Numbered from the stretch's first letter, positions 16,611 to 25,941 are shown. The stretch: 64,000 bases of DNA from Nocardioides sp. zg-1230 (GCF_013155335.1 NZ_JABJQZ010000001.1:682001-746000); one strand, 5' to 3'. The notes: a model not told the origin generated them from the letters alone. Made by a program: numbers and translations.

Positions 16611-18391
16611 CGATCCCCCATCGCGTGCGAGAGGTCGCTGAGCTCGGTGGGGTCCACAGGTGGGACGGCCACGCTGCGGATCATCGGGTGCTCGGTCACG
16701 GCCGGCTTCTCCTCGTCCGAGAACAGGCGCTCGTGGAGCTTCTCACCAGTGCGCAGTCCGGTGAACACGATCTCGACGTTGGAGGCGTGCGAGAGCTCGA
16801 TCATGCGATGCGCGACGTCGAGGATCTTCACCGGCGTCCCCATCTCGAGCACCATGACGTCACCGGAGCGGCCCATCGTGCCGGCCTGGACGACGAGCTC
16901 GCAGGCCTCGGGGATGGTCATGAAGTAGCGCGTGACGTCGGGGTGGGTCACCGTGATCGGGCCGCCGGCCTCGATCTGCGCGGTGAAGGTGTGCAGCATC
17001 GAGCCGCGCGAGCCCAGCACGTTGCCGAACCGGACGCTGATGAAGTGGCCTTCGCCGCGCTCGGCATACCACGCCGTGAGCTGCTCGGCGATGCGCTTGG
17101 TGGTGCCGAGCACGCTCGTGGAGTCGGCGGCCTTGTCGGTGGAGATGTTGACGAAGTGGGCCACCTCGTGGCGCTCCGAGACGCGCAGCAGGTTGAGCGT
17201 GCCGAGGACGTTGGTCTTCCAGCCCTCGTCGGGGTAGCGCTCCAGCATGGGCAGGTGCTTGAGCGCGGCCGCGTGGAACACGATCTCGGGCCGGTGCGCG
17301 TCGAAGACCTTCTCGAGCGCCTGACGATCGCGGATGTCGCAGAGGACCGTGTTGGGCTCGTCGAGCAGGCCATGGCCGAAGATCGACAGCTGGACGGCGT
17401 GCAGCGCGGACTCGTCGCGGTCGAGCATCACGAGCGCCGCCGGACCGAACTTGTGGACCTGGCGTGCGAGCTCGGAGCCGATCGAGCCGCCGGCGCCGGT
17501 GATCAGCACCCGCTTGCCGGTGAGGTAGCCCGCGATCTCCGTGACGCTCGTCGACACCTGGTGCCGCCCGAGGACGTCGCGGATGTCGACCGGGCGGATG
17601 TCGGCGGCGCTGACCTGGCCGCCGATCATCTCCGATACCCGGGGGAGCACGAGGAAGTCGAGCCCCGCCGCCTGCGCCACCTTCTGGGCGCGGTCGACCA
17701 GCTGGCCACTGGCCGACGGAACCGCGAGGACGATGACGTCGACCTGACGGTCGGCTGCCACGCTGGCGAGTTGCCTGCCGTCACCCAGGACGGGGACGCC
17801 GCTGATGCGCAGGTGCCGCTTGCCCGGGTTGTCGTCGAGGAAGCCGACCACCTCGTCGGCGTCGCCGCGCAGGAGATGGAGGACCTGACGTCCGGCGTCA
17901 CCCGCACCGTAGATGAGCACCCGACGCCCCTCGGCGGGGCCGTGGTCGACGCGGAGGCGATCGCGCAGGGCTCGGTAGAACAGGCGACCCGCAGCGGAGA
18001 TCAACAGGGCCATCGGCGGGGTGAGCACCACGACGCTGCGGGGCGCGGGGTTCGTCATCATCGCCGAGATGCCGAGCATGAGGGCACCCACGACGAACAG
18101 GTGCAGGGCCAGGCCGAACGCTTCGTCGAACGACCCGACGAGGTATCGCCCGCGGTAGAACTTCGTGGCGTACCCCAGGCCCACGAGCAGTGCTGATGCA
18201 AGCAGCCAGTAGGCGATGACGGAGTCCCACTGGACCTCGGTGAGGCGGAAGTCGTGCCGTACGCCGATCACCAGGGCCGCCGCCAGCGCCCAGGACACGA
18301 CGTCCCAGAGCGCCAGGGCACCCCGGCGCGCGATTGCGTTCTCCATCATCTCCCCGCCCCCGTGCGTGAAGTCGTTTCCTGGCTTGCTCAC
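16607..18391 (-). CDS. Membrane-anchored nucleoside-diphosphate-sugar 4,6-dehydratase (PglF/CapD-like)
   Basis: 594 residues. Four N-terminal membrane helices (residues ~20-125) are followed by a CoA-binding-like Rossmann domain (RRVLIYGAGDAGRQVLHLL) and a C-terminal SDR dehydratase domain (VLITGAGGSIGSELARQV; active site STDKAADSTSVLGTTKRIAE). The Tyr of the SDR Y-x3-K is absent, as is usual in this membrane family. It converts UDP-GlcNAc to a 4-keto-6-deoxy sugar for the coupled aminotransferase. GTG 18391 is the longest start. ATG 18349 or 18346 has a better purine-rich site (GGGGCGGGGAG) and may be the true start. It is the first gene of the reverse operon; TAGCAT at 18414-18409 could be its -10 box. 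Confidence 0.88.
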   Translation of the reverse strand: MSKPGNDFTHGGGEMMENAIARRGALALWDVVSWALAAALVIGVRHDFRLTEVQWDSVIAYWLLASALLVGLGYATKFYRGRYLVGSFDEAFGLALHLFVVGALMLGISAMMTNPAPRSVVVLTPPMALLISAAGRLFYRALRDRLRVDHGPAEGRRVLIYGAGDAGRQVLHLLRGDADEVVGFLDDNPGKRHLRISGVPVLGDGRQLASVAADRQVDVIVLAVPSASGQLVDRAQKVAQAAGLDFLVLPRVSEMIGGQVSAADIRPVDIRDVLGRHQVSTSVTEIAGYLTGKRVLITGAGGSIGSELARQVHKFGPAALVMLDRDESALHAVQLSIFGHGLLDEPNTVLCDIRDRQALEKVFDAHRPEIVFHAAALKHLPMLERYPDEGWKTNVLGTLNLLRVSERHEVAHFVNISTDKAADSTSVLGTTKRIAEQLTAWYAERGEGHFISVRFGNVLGSRGSMLHTFTAQIEAGGPITVTHPDVTRYFMTIPEACELVVQAGTMGRSGDVMVLEMGTPVKILDVAHRMIELSHASNVEIVFTGLRTGEKLHERLFSDEEKPAVTEHPMIRSVAVPPVDPTELSDLSHAMGDR

Positions 18392-18472
18392 CCAGCGGGC
18401 GGCAAACCATGCTAGACCGGACGAGCGGCGCTCGGCGATTCGCGCGGTCGGGCGTGGCGGGGCGCCGCCGGG

Positions 18473-19552
18473 TCAGTCGAGCTGCGTGGCGATCCACTTC
18501 TGCAGCTCGGCGACCCCGTCGCGGAGGCTCCAGCGGGGCTCCCAGCCGAGGTGCCGGACGGTGTCCTCGACCGTGCAGGAGGCGTGGCGGACGTCGCCGT
18601 CGCGGTACTGGCCGGTGACGTGGGGCTCGGGCGCGGAGTGGTAGCGGGCGATCTCGCGGGCGAGATCGCCGATCGTCGTACGCACGCCGCTGCCGATGTC
18701 GACGGTGCGCATGTGGTCGGCGGGCTTGTGGGCGATGACCGCGACCAGGGCGCTGACCACGTCGTCGATGTAGACGAAGTCGCGGGTGATGTCGCCGTCC
18801 TCGTAGAGCGGGATCGACTCCCCCTCGCGCGCCAGGCGCGAGAAGAGCGACACGATGCCGGTGTACGGGTTGGACAGCGACTGGCGGGGGCCGTAGACGT
18901 TCTGCAGCCGCAGCACCGAGAGCCGGGTGTCGTGCGAGCCCGTCCACGCGGCGAGGATCTGCTCCTGGGCGAGCTTGGTTGCGCCGTAGACGTTGATGGG
19001 GTTGGGGTGGGTGCCGGCGACGGAGTTGGGCACGTGGGCCGCCCGGTCGCCGTGGTCCCACTGGCCGGCCTCGAGCTGGGCGTGCGTGCGCAGCCCGGGC
19101 TGGAAGGTCGTCCCGTCGGGGTTGCGCCACAGCCCCTCGCCGTAGACCGCGCGCGAGCTGGTGAGCACCACGTGCGAGGGCACGTGGCCGGCCCGGGTGC
19201 AGGCATCGAGCAGCTGGGTGGTGCCGACGACGTTGACCATCCCGTGTCGGGTGCTCTCCGACAGCGACTGCGCGGTGCCCGTCTCGGCGGCGAGGTGGAC
19301 GACCGTGTCGGGCCGCAGGTCGGCCACGACGGCGTCGAGGTCCTCGGCGCTGGTGACGTCACCGACGCGCAGGTCGACGGCGTCGGGGAGGTCGGCCGGC
19401 GGGGTCGAGCCGGGGTGGACCTGCGGGTGCAGGTTGTCGAGCACGACCCACCGCTCGGCGGATTCCGCGAGCTCGCGCGCCAGCGTCGTACCGATGAAGC
19501 CGGCACCACCCGTGACGAGGACCCGGCCACCTGCCTGCTGCTGAGAGGACAT
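18473..19552 (-). CDS. NAD-dependent nucleotide-sugar epimerase/dehydratase
   Basis: 359 residues with the extended SDR layout: VLVTGGAGFIGTTLAREL, DVTSAEDLDAVV (Asp after strand 3), VVHLAAETGTAQS and catalytic NVYGATK (Y-x3-K). LQNVYGPRQSLSNPYTG and GDITRDFVYIDDVV are typical of dTDP-glucose/GlcNAc 4-epimerase and dTDP-rhamnose 4-epimerase relatives. It lies 81 bases upstream of the reverse polysaccharide operon on the same strand and probably supplies another activated sugar. Exact substrate is unknown. Confidence 0.82.
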   Translation of the reverse strand: MSSQQQAGGRVLVTGGAGFIGTTLARELAESAERWVVLDNLHPQVHPGSTPPADLPDAVDLRVGDVTSAEDLDAVVADLRPDTVVHLAAETGTAQSLSESTRHGMVNVVGTTQLLDACTRAGHVPSHVVLTSSRAVYGEGLWRNPDGTTFQPGLRTHAQLEAGQWDHGDRAAHVPNSVAGTHPNPINVYGATKLAQEQILAAWTGSHDTRLSVLRLQNVYGPRQSLSNPYTGIVSLFSRLAREGESIPLYEDGDITRDFVYIDDVVSALVAVIAHKPADHMRTVDIGSGVRTTIGDLAREIARYHSAPEPHVTGQYRDGDVRHASCTVEDTVRHLGWEPRWSLRDGVAELQKWIATQLD

Positions 19553-19725
19553 GGGTCGACCCTATGAGACTCCGCGGGAAAGGTGGATGTCGCGCCGCCC
19601 GGGCACTGGCAGACTGACCTGCATGACGCCGCAGCCCCGCCTGCTCCCGCCTCCGGCCGCCTGAGCCGGAGCGGTCCGCCGCTCCCCACGAGCCCTCTCC
19701 CGACTCGCACCGGAGCGTCCCTGTC

Positions 19726-20670
19726 ATGCCCACCTCGTCCCCGTCCCACCTGCGCGGCCTCGCCGAGGTCGCCGCCGCCAGCGTCCTGTGGGGCACCGGC
19801 GGCCTCGCGGTCCAGCTGATCCGCGAGCGCGCGGCCCTGTCCCCCGTCACCATCAGCGCCTGGCGGATGGTGATCGCCGCCGCGGTGCTGGTGGTCGCCC
19901 TCCTCGTGCTGCGGCGCGCCGGCGAGCTCGTCGACCTCGCCCGCGCCCGCCCACGGCAGCTGCTGGCCGTCGGTGTCGGCACCGCCGCCTACCAGGGCTT
20001 CTACTTCGTCTCCGTGACGCAGGTCGGCGTTGCCGTCTCGACCGTGGTGAGCCTCGGCCTGGCCCCCGTGCTGCTGACCGTCGCGGAGTCCGTACGCCAC
20101 CGACGTACGCCGACCCGCTCGCGGCTGGCGGTCCTCGCCGCGGCACTCACCGGGCTGGTGCTGGTCAGCGTGGCGGGGCACGAGTCCGGCACCGGGCCCG
20201 CGCCGGTGGCGGGCGTGTTGCTCGCGCTCGCGTCGGGGACGACGTACGCGCTCACCACCGTTGCCGGCGGCTCCATCAGCCGGCAGGCCTCGCCGCTGGT
20301 GCTGACGAGCGGGATGACCCTGGTCGGAGCCGTCACCCTGGGGCCGTGCCTGGCGCTGGTCGACGGGCCGCTCGTCACCGACGACCCCGCCGCGGTTGCC
20401 TGGCTGGTCTACCTCGGGGCGCTGACGATGGCTCTGGCCTACGTCCTGCTCTACTCCGGGCTGCGCGTGGTCGCGCCGAGCACCGCCGTCACGGCGAGCC
20501 TGGTGGAGCCGGTCACGGCGGCGGTCATCGCGGCGGTCGTACTGTCGGAGGCCCTGGGACCGGCCGCGGTCGTCGGCATCCTGCTCGTGCTCGGCGCGGT
20601 GGCCGGGCTCGGCCGGGCGAGCACGGCAGCCGGGCCGGTGCTGCCGGACGCCGGGGCACCGGCGCCCTGA
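19726..20670 (+). CDS. EamA-family (DMT) transporter
   Basis: 314 residues with ten hydrophobic helices in two EamA halves (residues ~10-145 and ~160-300). Marker segments are EVAAASVLWGTGGLAVQL at the start and AMALAYVLLYSGLRVVAPSTA in the second half. Such proteins export metabolites or amino acids across the inner membrane; the substrate cannot be told. The gene stands alone. Its stop lies 3 bases from the stop of the convergent secreted hydrolase, leaving no room for a separate terminator. Confidence 0.83.
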   Translation: MPTSSPSHLRGLAEVAAASVLWGTGGLAVQLIRERAALSPVTISAWRMVIAAAVLVVALLVLRRAGELVDLARARPRQLLAVGVGTAAYQGFYFVSVTQVGVAVSTVVSLGLAPVLLTVAESVRHRRTPTRSRLAVLAAALTGLVLVSVAGHESGTGPAPVAGVLLALASGTTYALTTVAGGSISRQASPLVLTSGMTLVGAVTLGPCLALVDGPLVTDDPAAVAWLVYLGALTMALAYVLLYSGLRVVAPSTAVTASLVEPVTAAVIAAVVLSEALGPAAVVGILLVLGAVAGLGRASTAAGPVLPDAGAPAP

Positions 20671-20673
20671 CGG

Positions 20674-21570
20674 CTAGGGGTAGTCGACCTCGACCGTCAC
20701 CCAGTCGACGAGCATGCTCTGCCGACTGCCGCCGGGGACGGCGTGCTCGGGCTTGACGTCCTTGTTGGACAGCCGGATCTGGATGGGAGCGGCGTTGCCG
20801 GGGACTCGGCGGGGGTCGGGCGCGGAGGTGATCTCGTAGGGGCGGTTGCCGGCGGTGTCACTGGCGGAGAACAGGGTCGTGTCACCACCGACGGTGAACT
20901 CTGCGGAGTAGCTCCAGAACCTGCTCCACGGCTCGGCCCCGACCGGGAAGTACTGCGTCACCGGGGTCATGATCGGCGCCCGCCCCGTGGCGGCGCAGGC
21001 GTTGACGGCCGTCTCCGGGGTGTCGTCGTAGCAGATGTGGGAGGCGAACTGGGCACCCGCGGGCTTGAGCGGGCCGTAGCTCTCGATCACGTCGATCTCG
21101 CGCGGGTCGACGCCGTTGGGGTGCTGGACCCACAGGGCGGCGTAGTTGCTGCCGGTGTCAGGCATGAGCAGGCTGGCCGTCACCCGCACCCGGGTGCCGA
21201 CCGGGAGGGTCCAGCCCTGGTTGGTGCGGATCTGGGACTGGTGGCCGACCTCGAGCTGGCCCAGACCGTTCTGCGCGGCCGCGTTGGTCCACAGCATGTT
21301 GTGCCACTGGTCCGACCACACCCCGGCGGGGCCGTCGAACCCGTCGTGGAACACGGTCTCCCAGCCCGAGACCGGCGTGGGCTCGGGGGTCAGTGTCGGC
21401 GCCGGAGGCGGCTCCGGCGCCGGCTCAGGGACGGCGGGCGTGGGCTCGGGCGTCGGGTCGACGGACTCGATGACCGCCGCGCCACCGCCGAACCCGGCGG
21501 GCGCGTCGGCGACGACGATCAGGAGGAGCGCCGTCACGACCGTGCCGAGGGCGCGCGCGAGCAGGGACAT
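20674..21570 (-). CDS. Secreted GH16-like glycoside hydrolase
   Basis: 298 residues. ATG 21570 is chosen because AGGAGGGTG sits directly before it and the protein then begins with a signal peptide (MSLLARALGTVVTALLLIVV). A Pro/Glu/Thr-rich linker (residues ~36-70) leads to a jelly-roll domain that starts WETVFHDGFDG. The motif REIDVIESYG fits the GH16 catalytic pattern E-[ILV]-D-x-x-E. The enzyme would cut a beta-glucan- or galactan-like polymer outside the cell. Being next to the capsule locus it might trim the cell's own glycan, but this is only a guess. Confidence 0.77.
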   Translation of the reverse strand: MSLLARALGTVVTALLLIVVADAPAGFGGGAAVIESVDPTPEPTPAVPEPAPEPPPAPTLTPEPTPVSGWETVFHDGFDGPAGVWSDQWHNMLWTNAAAQNGLGQLEVGHQSQIRTNQGWTLPVGTRVRVTASLLMPDTGSNYAALWVQHPNGVDPREIDVIESYGPLKPAGAQFASHICYDDTPETAVNACAATGRAPIMTPVTQYFPVGAEPWSRFWSYSAEFTVGGDTTLFSASDTAGNRPYEITSAPDPRRVPGNAAPIQIRLSNKDVKPEHAVPGGSRQSMLVDWVTVEVDYP

Positions 21571-21652
21571 CACCCTCCTGGAGTCAGCTGACGGACCGGG
21601 ACCAGAGCGCAGAATTCTACGGGGCACCACCGACGACGGGCATGCGCCGGGC

Positions 21653-23842
21653 TCAGCCGACCGTCGTCAGCAGCTGCGTGGCGCGGGTGAGGACGACGTA
21701 GAGCGTCGCCCGACCGGTGGCCGACTCGTCCTCGATCTCCTGCGGCGCGACGACCACGATGCCGTCGAACTCCAGGCCCTTGGTGTCGAGGCCGGTCAGC
21801 ACCACGACGCGGTCCTCGCCGCTCGGCGTGACGCTGGAGTCCACGGCCGCGCGGGCGTTGGGTGCGGCGTCGGCCAGCTCGGGCCACGACGCCAGCCAGG
21901 CGTTGACCTCCGAGCGCCGGGCGACCGGCACGACGATGCCGACGGTGCCCTCGACGCGGTCGGCGGTCGTCGTCACGGCCTGGCGCACGGCGGCCTCGAG
22001 CTCGTCGACCGGGCCCACGACCTGCGGCTCCTCGCCGGTGCGGCGTACGGCGTCGGGCAGGTCGGCGTCGAGGCCCACCCGGCGGGCGTAGTCGGCGGCG
22101 AAGGCGTAGATCTCGGCCGAGTTGCGGTAGTTGGTGGAGAGGTGGAACTCGTGGAGCTCCTTGCCCTCCAGCGCCTCGGCGCGCGCGGCGGCGGCCTCGG
22201 GGGCGTCGGGCCACGACGACTGGGCCGGGTCGCCGACGATCGTCCAGCTCGCGGTGCGGCCGCGACGGCCGACCATCCGCCACTGCATGGGGGTGAGGTC
22301 CTGCGCCTCGTCGATGAGGACGTGGGCGTAGCCGTCGTCCTCGATGCGGTGCGTCGGCGGCGCCCACTGCCGGCCGCCGGGGGCGTAGTCCCGCTCGGAG
22401 ATCGTGGTGAGCTCCTGGAGGTCGACCCCGCCCTCGAGCAGACCGGTCTCGTCGAGGTCGCGCTCGTCGTCGGTGCGCTGCGGGACGTCGCCGAGGGCGT
22501 AGCGCAGCTCGTCGATCAACGGCACGTCCTCGATGGACAGGTCATCGGCCACCCACGACTTGGCCAGCAGCACCTGCTCCTCGCGGCTGATCACGCCCTC
22601 GCCGACGCGGGCGAGGAAGTCGGGCTCGCGCAGCCACCTGAAGACGGTCTGCGCGTCCAGCGGCGGCCACCAAGCCGAGGCGAACTCCACGAACCCGGCG
22701 TGGCCGAGCATGTCGTCGTCAAAGGCCTCGCGCCCGCGCTCGCGGCCCCGCTCACCGGTGACCTGGCGCCACATGGCGTCGAGCAGCGTCTTGGCCACCC
22801 GCGGGAGCTGGCGGTTGCGACGCCCCTGCGACATGAGCTGGCGACGCAGCCGGCCGAGCAGGCCGGGGTCGAGCACGATGGTCTCGTCGCGCCAGTAGAT
22901 GCGGAAGCTGGTCGGGGCGCCGGGCGCGTGCTGGCGCGCGGTGCGGCGCAGCAGCTCGGCCATCCGGGTCGCGCCCTTGACGTCGGCCACCGCGGGCTCG
23001 TCGTGGCGGGTGGCGCGGATGCCACCGACGACCTCGCCGAGGGAGCGCAGCGCCACGGCGGTCTCGCCGAGGCTCGGCAGGACCCGCTCGATGTAGCGCA
23101 TGAACACGCCGCTGGGGCCGACGACGAGCACGCCGCCGCCCTCGTAGCGACGACGGTCGGAGTAGAGCAGGAACGCGGCACGGTGCAGGGCGACGACCGT
23201 CTTGCCGGTGCCGGGGCCGCCGGAGATCGACACCACGCCCTTGCCGGGCGCGCGGATCGCCTGGTCCTGCTCGGCCTGGATGGTGGCCACGATCGAGTGC
23301 ATCGAGCGGTCGCGGGCGCGTGAGAGCTGCGCCATCAGGGCGCCCTCGCCGACGATCGGCAGGTCGGTCTCGACCTGGTCGTCGAGCAGCTCGTCCTCGA
23401 CGCCGATGACCGTGCGGTGCAGCGAGCGCAGCACGCGACGGCGTACGACGCCGGACGGGGTCGCGGCCGTGGCCTGGTAGAACACCCCGGCCGCCGGGGC
23501 GCGCCAGTCGATGAGCAGCACGTCACGGTCGGCGTTGCGCACGCCGATGCGGCCGATGTAGCGCGGCTGGGGGTCGATCGCCGGGTCGAGGTCGAGCCGG
23601 CCGAAGACCAGCCCCTCGTGGGCGGCATCGAGCTGGGCGATGCGCTTGGCGGCCTGGAAGACCATCGCGTCGCGCTCGACGAGGCCGCCCTCGTGCTCCA
23701 GCCGGCCGCGGTTGCGCCCCTCGGTCGCCAGCGCCCGGGCGTTCACCATGGACGCCTCGAGCTGCACGTAGACCTCGTCGACGTACGCCTGCTCCGCCGC
23801 GATCTCCCTGCCCTCGATCGACTCTGCGAGCTCCTCGCTCAA
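21653..23842 (-). CDS. HelD-like UvrD/Rep-family helicase (RNA polymerase-recycling type)
   Basis: About 729 residues. TTG 23842 is preferred because GAGGAG precedes it by 7 bases; an upstream TTG at 23899 lacks a ribosome site. The N-terminus (SEELAESIEGREIAAEQAYVDEVY) is a coiled coil of the kind that enters RNA polymerase in HelD proteins. Walker A GGPGTGKT lies near residue 210, Walker B LIDEAQDLTPMQW near 535, then STNYRNS and TGLDTKGLEFDGIVVV. HelD proteins remove stalled RNA polymerase from DNA; the HelR branch gives rifamycin tolerance. I see no rifamycin-associated palindrome upstream, so inducibility by rifamycin is not supported. Confidence 0.85.
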   Translation of the reverse strand: MSEELAESIEGREIAAEQAYVDEVYVQLEASMVNARALATEGRNRGRLEHEGGLVERDAMVFQAAKRIAQLDAAHEGLVFGRLDLDPAIDPQPRYIGRIGVRNADRDVLLIDWRAPAAGVFYQATAATPSGVVRRRVLRSLHRTVIGVEDELLDDQVETDLPIVGEGALMAQLSRARDRSMHSIVATIQAEQDQAIRAPGKGVVSISGGPGTGKTVVALHRAAFLLYSDRRRYEGGGVLVVGPSGVFMRYIERVLPSLGETAVALRSLGEVVGGIRATRHDEPAVADVKGATRMAELLRRTARQHAPGAPTSFRIYWRDETIVLDPGLLGRLRRQLMSQGRRNRQLPRVAKTLLDAMWRQVTGERGRERGREAFDDDMLGHAGFVEFASAWWPPLDAQTVFRWLREPDFLARVGEGVISREEQVLLAKSWVADDLSIEDVPLIDELRYALGDVPQRTDDERDLDETGLLEGGVDLQELTTISERDYAPGGRQWAPPTHRIEDDGYAHVLIDEAQDLTPMQWRMVGRRGRTASWTIVGDPAQSSWPDAPEAAAARAEALEGKELHEFHLSTNYRNSAEIYAFAADYARRVGLDADLPDAVRRTGEEPQVVGPVDELEAAVRQAVTTTADRVEGTVGIVVPVARRSEVNAWLASWPELADAAPNARAAVDSSVTPSGEDRVVVLTGLDTKGLEFDGIVVVAPQEIEDESATGRATLYVVLTRATQLLTTVG

Positions 23843-23957
23843 CTCCCGCTCCTCATCCCCCGATGAACCACTGCCCAACGGTCCCGGACAGACCGACAAG
23901 CGTACCGGCGAGCACCGACGACCACCGACTTCTCGCGCATCGTGGACCGGACGACCA

Positions 23958-24386
23958 TCACGCCAGGAGCAGCACGGCGCCCACGAGGCACACCACGGCG
24001 CCGACCGTGCGGATCAGGTCGGCACGCCCCAGCGCGCCGAGCAGCTCCGGGCGCTCCGCCGCCGGGACGGTCGCGAGCCGGCCGTGCACGGGAGCGGCGA
24101 GCACGGCGGTGGTGACCACCGACAGCGCCCCACCGGCCAGTGCGAGCCACGTGCCTCCGGCGTCCGGCTCCGCCATCGCCGTCCAGGCGAGGGCGAGGAC
24201 CAGCGGCACGTAGAGCACCCCCACCAGCGGTGCGATCCGTCGCGAGTGCCGCTCGTGCGCCCCGGGCCATGCATCGTCCGCTACCTCCCGGAGGGCCGGG
24301 TAGACCACCGCGGCGACCGTCAGCTGGAAGCCGAGGTGGGCGGCCGCGACGAGCAGCAGCCAGGTGGCCGGAGCGGCGGGGCTCAC
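23958..24386 (-). CDS. Small membrane protein of unknown function
   Basis: 142 residues, GTG start overlapping the SDR stop (GTGA). Four hydrophobic helices cover nearly the entire chain (residues ~7-30, 52-70, 80-98, 122-141). A short basic/acidic loop reads EVADDAWPGAHERHSRR. The layout resembles small DUF1772/DUF4149-like proteins, but I cannot place it firmly. It is co-transcribed with the SDR and probably the enoyl-CoA hydratase upstream. Confidence 0.6.
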   Translation of the reverse strand: MSPAAPATWLLLVAAAHLGFQLTVAAVVYPALREVADDAWPGAHERHSRRIAPLVGVLYVPLVLALAWTAMAEPDAGGTWLALAGGALSVVTTAVLAAPVHGRLATVPAAERPELLGALGRADLIRTVGAVVCLVGAVLLLA

Positions 24387-25087
24387 GCGAACGCCTCCGG
24401 GCCGAGGTCGTGCTCACCCGCAACGATCGCCTCCACGACCCGTCGTGCGATCGCGGTGGGGTCCTTGCCGGCCGGCAGCCGCGGCGCCTCGCCGGCCAGC
24501 GGGCGCGAGGCCAGGCCGGTCTCGGTGTGCGGGGGACGGACGTCGTACACCTCGACGCGGCTGCGCCGCAGCTCGGTGCGCAGGGCGGTCGCGGCGGCGC
24601 TGAGGGCGGCCTTGCTGGCGGAGTACGCCGCCATCCGCGGCAGCGGCTGCTCGGCGACGACGGCGCTGAGCTGGACCACGAAGCCCTGCGACTCCGCGAG
24701 CAGCGGCATCACCCGGCGGAGCAGGAAGAGCGGCCCCACGACGTTGGTGAGGAACAGCTCCTCGACCACCTCGTCCGGGGTGTCGACGAGGGAGCCGAAC
24801 GCCACGACGCCGGCGGCGTTGACCAGCCCGTCGAGGCCGCCGAGGTGCTCCCGCGCGGCGGCCGCGACGGCGTCACCGGCCGTCGCGTCGCCCAGGTCGG
24901 CCACGACCCGGACCTCGGTCTCCAGCGCGTCGACCCGGTCGGGGTCCCGCCCGGTCACCAGAAGCCGGGCGCCGCGCACGGCGAGCTCGGCCGCCAGCAG
25001 GGTGCCGAGCGCGCCGGTGGCTCCGACCACGGCGATGCGAGCGCCTGCGAGCTCGCGGGGGTCGCGCTGTGTCACGGCTGCCTCCAT
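24383..25087 (-). CDS. Short-chain dehydrogenase/reductase (SDR)
   Basis: 234 residues. Cofactor loop VVGATGALGTLLAAEL; TGRDPDRVDAL follows strand 2 and suggests NADP. NAAGVV is the strand-4 motif; the active site is Ser in QLSAVV with YSASKAA (Y-x3-K). The short C-terminus matches classical SDRs. ATG 25087 is the longest start. GTG 25075, four codons later, has a GGAGG five bases before it and could be used instead. It lies 57 bases after the enoyl-CoA hydratase gene and a 7-bp palindrome is in that gap. Substrate unknown. Confidence 0.8.
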   Translation of the reverse strand: MEAAVTQRDPRELAGARIAVVGATGALGTLLAAELAVRGARLLVTGRDPDRVDALETEVRVVADLGDATAGDAVAAAAREHLGGLDGLVNAAGVVAFGSLVDTPDEVVEELFLTNVVGPLFLLRRVMPLLAESQGFVVQLSAVVAEQPLPRMAAYSASKAALSAAATALRTELRRSRVEVYDVRPPHTETGLASRPLAGEAPRLPAGKDPTAIARRVVEAIVAGEHDLGPEAFA

Positions 25088-25089
25088 CG

Positions 25090-25108
25090 AAGTGGGTCCT
25101 TCCCACTT
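25090..25108 (-). promoter_or_regulatory. Perfect 7-bp inverted repeat before the SDR gene
   Basis: AAGTGGG and CCCACTT are separated by 5 bases, immediately upstream of the ATG and overlapping the purine-rich ribosome-binding stretch on the reverse strand. It could be a repressor operator or a hairpin that hides the ribosome site. It could also be a weak terminator for the enoyl-CoA hydratase gene that ends 37 bases upstream. No T-tract is present. Confidence 0.4.
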
Positions 25109-25144
25109 CTCCGTCCCTGCGCCGCGGACGGATGCAGTCGCGCG

Positions 25145-25903
25145 CTACTTCTTGCGGGAGAGGAAGGCGGTCATCGCCTCCCGCGCCTCGTCGGAGGCGA
25201 AGAGCCGGGTGCTGGTCGCGGCCATCTCCTCGCCCAGCGCGTCGATGCGCGCCACCAGGTCGCGGTTGAGGATGCGCTTGGACTCGCGGAGGCCCTGGGG
25301 GGCGCCCGTCGCCAGGCTGGCGCAGACCGCCGCCACCTCGGCGTCGAGGTCGTCGGCGGGGACCGCCTTCGTCACCAGGCCGTACGCCGCTGCCTCGGCG
25401 CCGGTGAAGACCTCCCCGCCGAGCGTGGTGAGCGCCGCGGCCCGCGGGTTCATCCGGTGGTGGACCGTCAGGCTGATGATCGCGGCGGCCAACCCGAGCT
25501 TGACCTCGGTGAGCGCGAAGGTGGCGTCGTCCGCGCTGATGGCGATGTCGGCCGCCGCGACGATCCCGATGCCGCCGGCGCGGACCGCGCCGAGGTTCTT
25601 GGTGACCACCGGCTTGTCGAGGGTGGCGACGAGCCGCTGCAGCTCGACGATGCGGCGGGTGCCGGCCTCCATGCCCTCGGTCGACGCCTCGGTGAGGTCG
25701 GCGCCGGAGCAGAAGACCTTGCCGGAGCTCTCGACCAGCACCGCCCGCACGGCGGGGTCGGCGCCCGCCCGCTCGAGGTGGGCGTAGAGCTCGGTCACCA
25801 GCTGCCGGCTCAGGGCGTTGCGGTTGGCCGGGCTGTCGAGCGTGATGGTGGCGACGGCGTCGACCACGGCGTAGTGCACCAGCTCTGCGGGGGCGTCGGT
25901 CAT
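25145..25903 (-). CDS. Enoyl-CoA hydratase/isomerase family protein
   Basis: 252 residues from ATG 25903 (AGGATGACC before it; ATG 25912 would add three residues). A crotonase fold with TITLDSPANRNALSRQL, the VFCSGADL oxyanion-hole strand and a RAGGIGIVAAADIAI helix. The position of the first hydratase glutamate is Gly here, while the second acidic site is kept in FALTEVKLG. So it may be an isomerase, or a hydratase subtype that uses one glutamate. KKs at the C-terminus end the fold at the normal length. Likely role: beta-oxidation or branched-chain acyl-CoA breakdown. Confidence 0.82.
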   Translation of the reverse strand: MTDAPAELVHYAVVDAVATITLDSPANRNALSRQLVTELYAHLERAGADPAVRAVLVESSGKVFCSGADLTEASTEGMEAGTRRIVELQRLVATLDKPVVTKNLGAVRAGGIGIVAAADIAISADDATFALTEVKLGLAAAIISLTVHHRMNPRAAALTTLGGEVFTGAEAAAYGLVTKAVPADDLDAEVAAVCASLATGAPQGLRESKRILNRDLVARIDALGEEMAATSTRLFASDEAREAMTAFLSRKK

Positions 25904-25941
25904 GGCGGTCATCCTGCCGCACGGGGCGCGCGCCCCCGGGC

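Noticed and set aside
23843..23957. Rifamycin-associated element upstream of the HelD-like gene
   Set aside because: I looked for the 19-base palindrome reported for helR genes and did not find anything like it, so a HelR rifamycin-response call is not supported.
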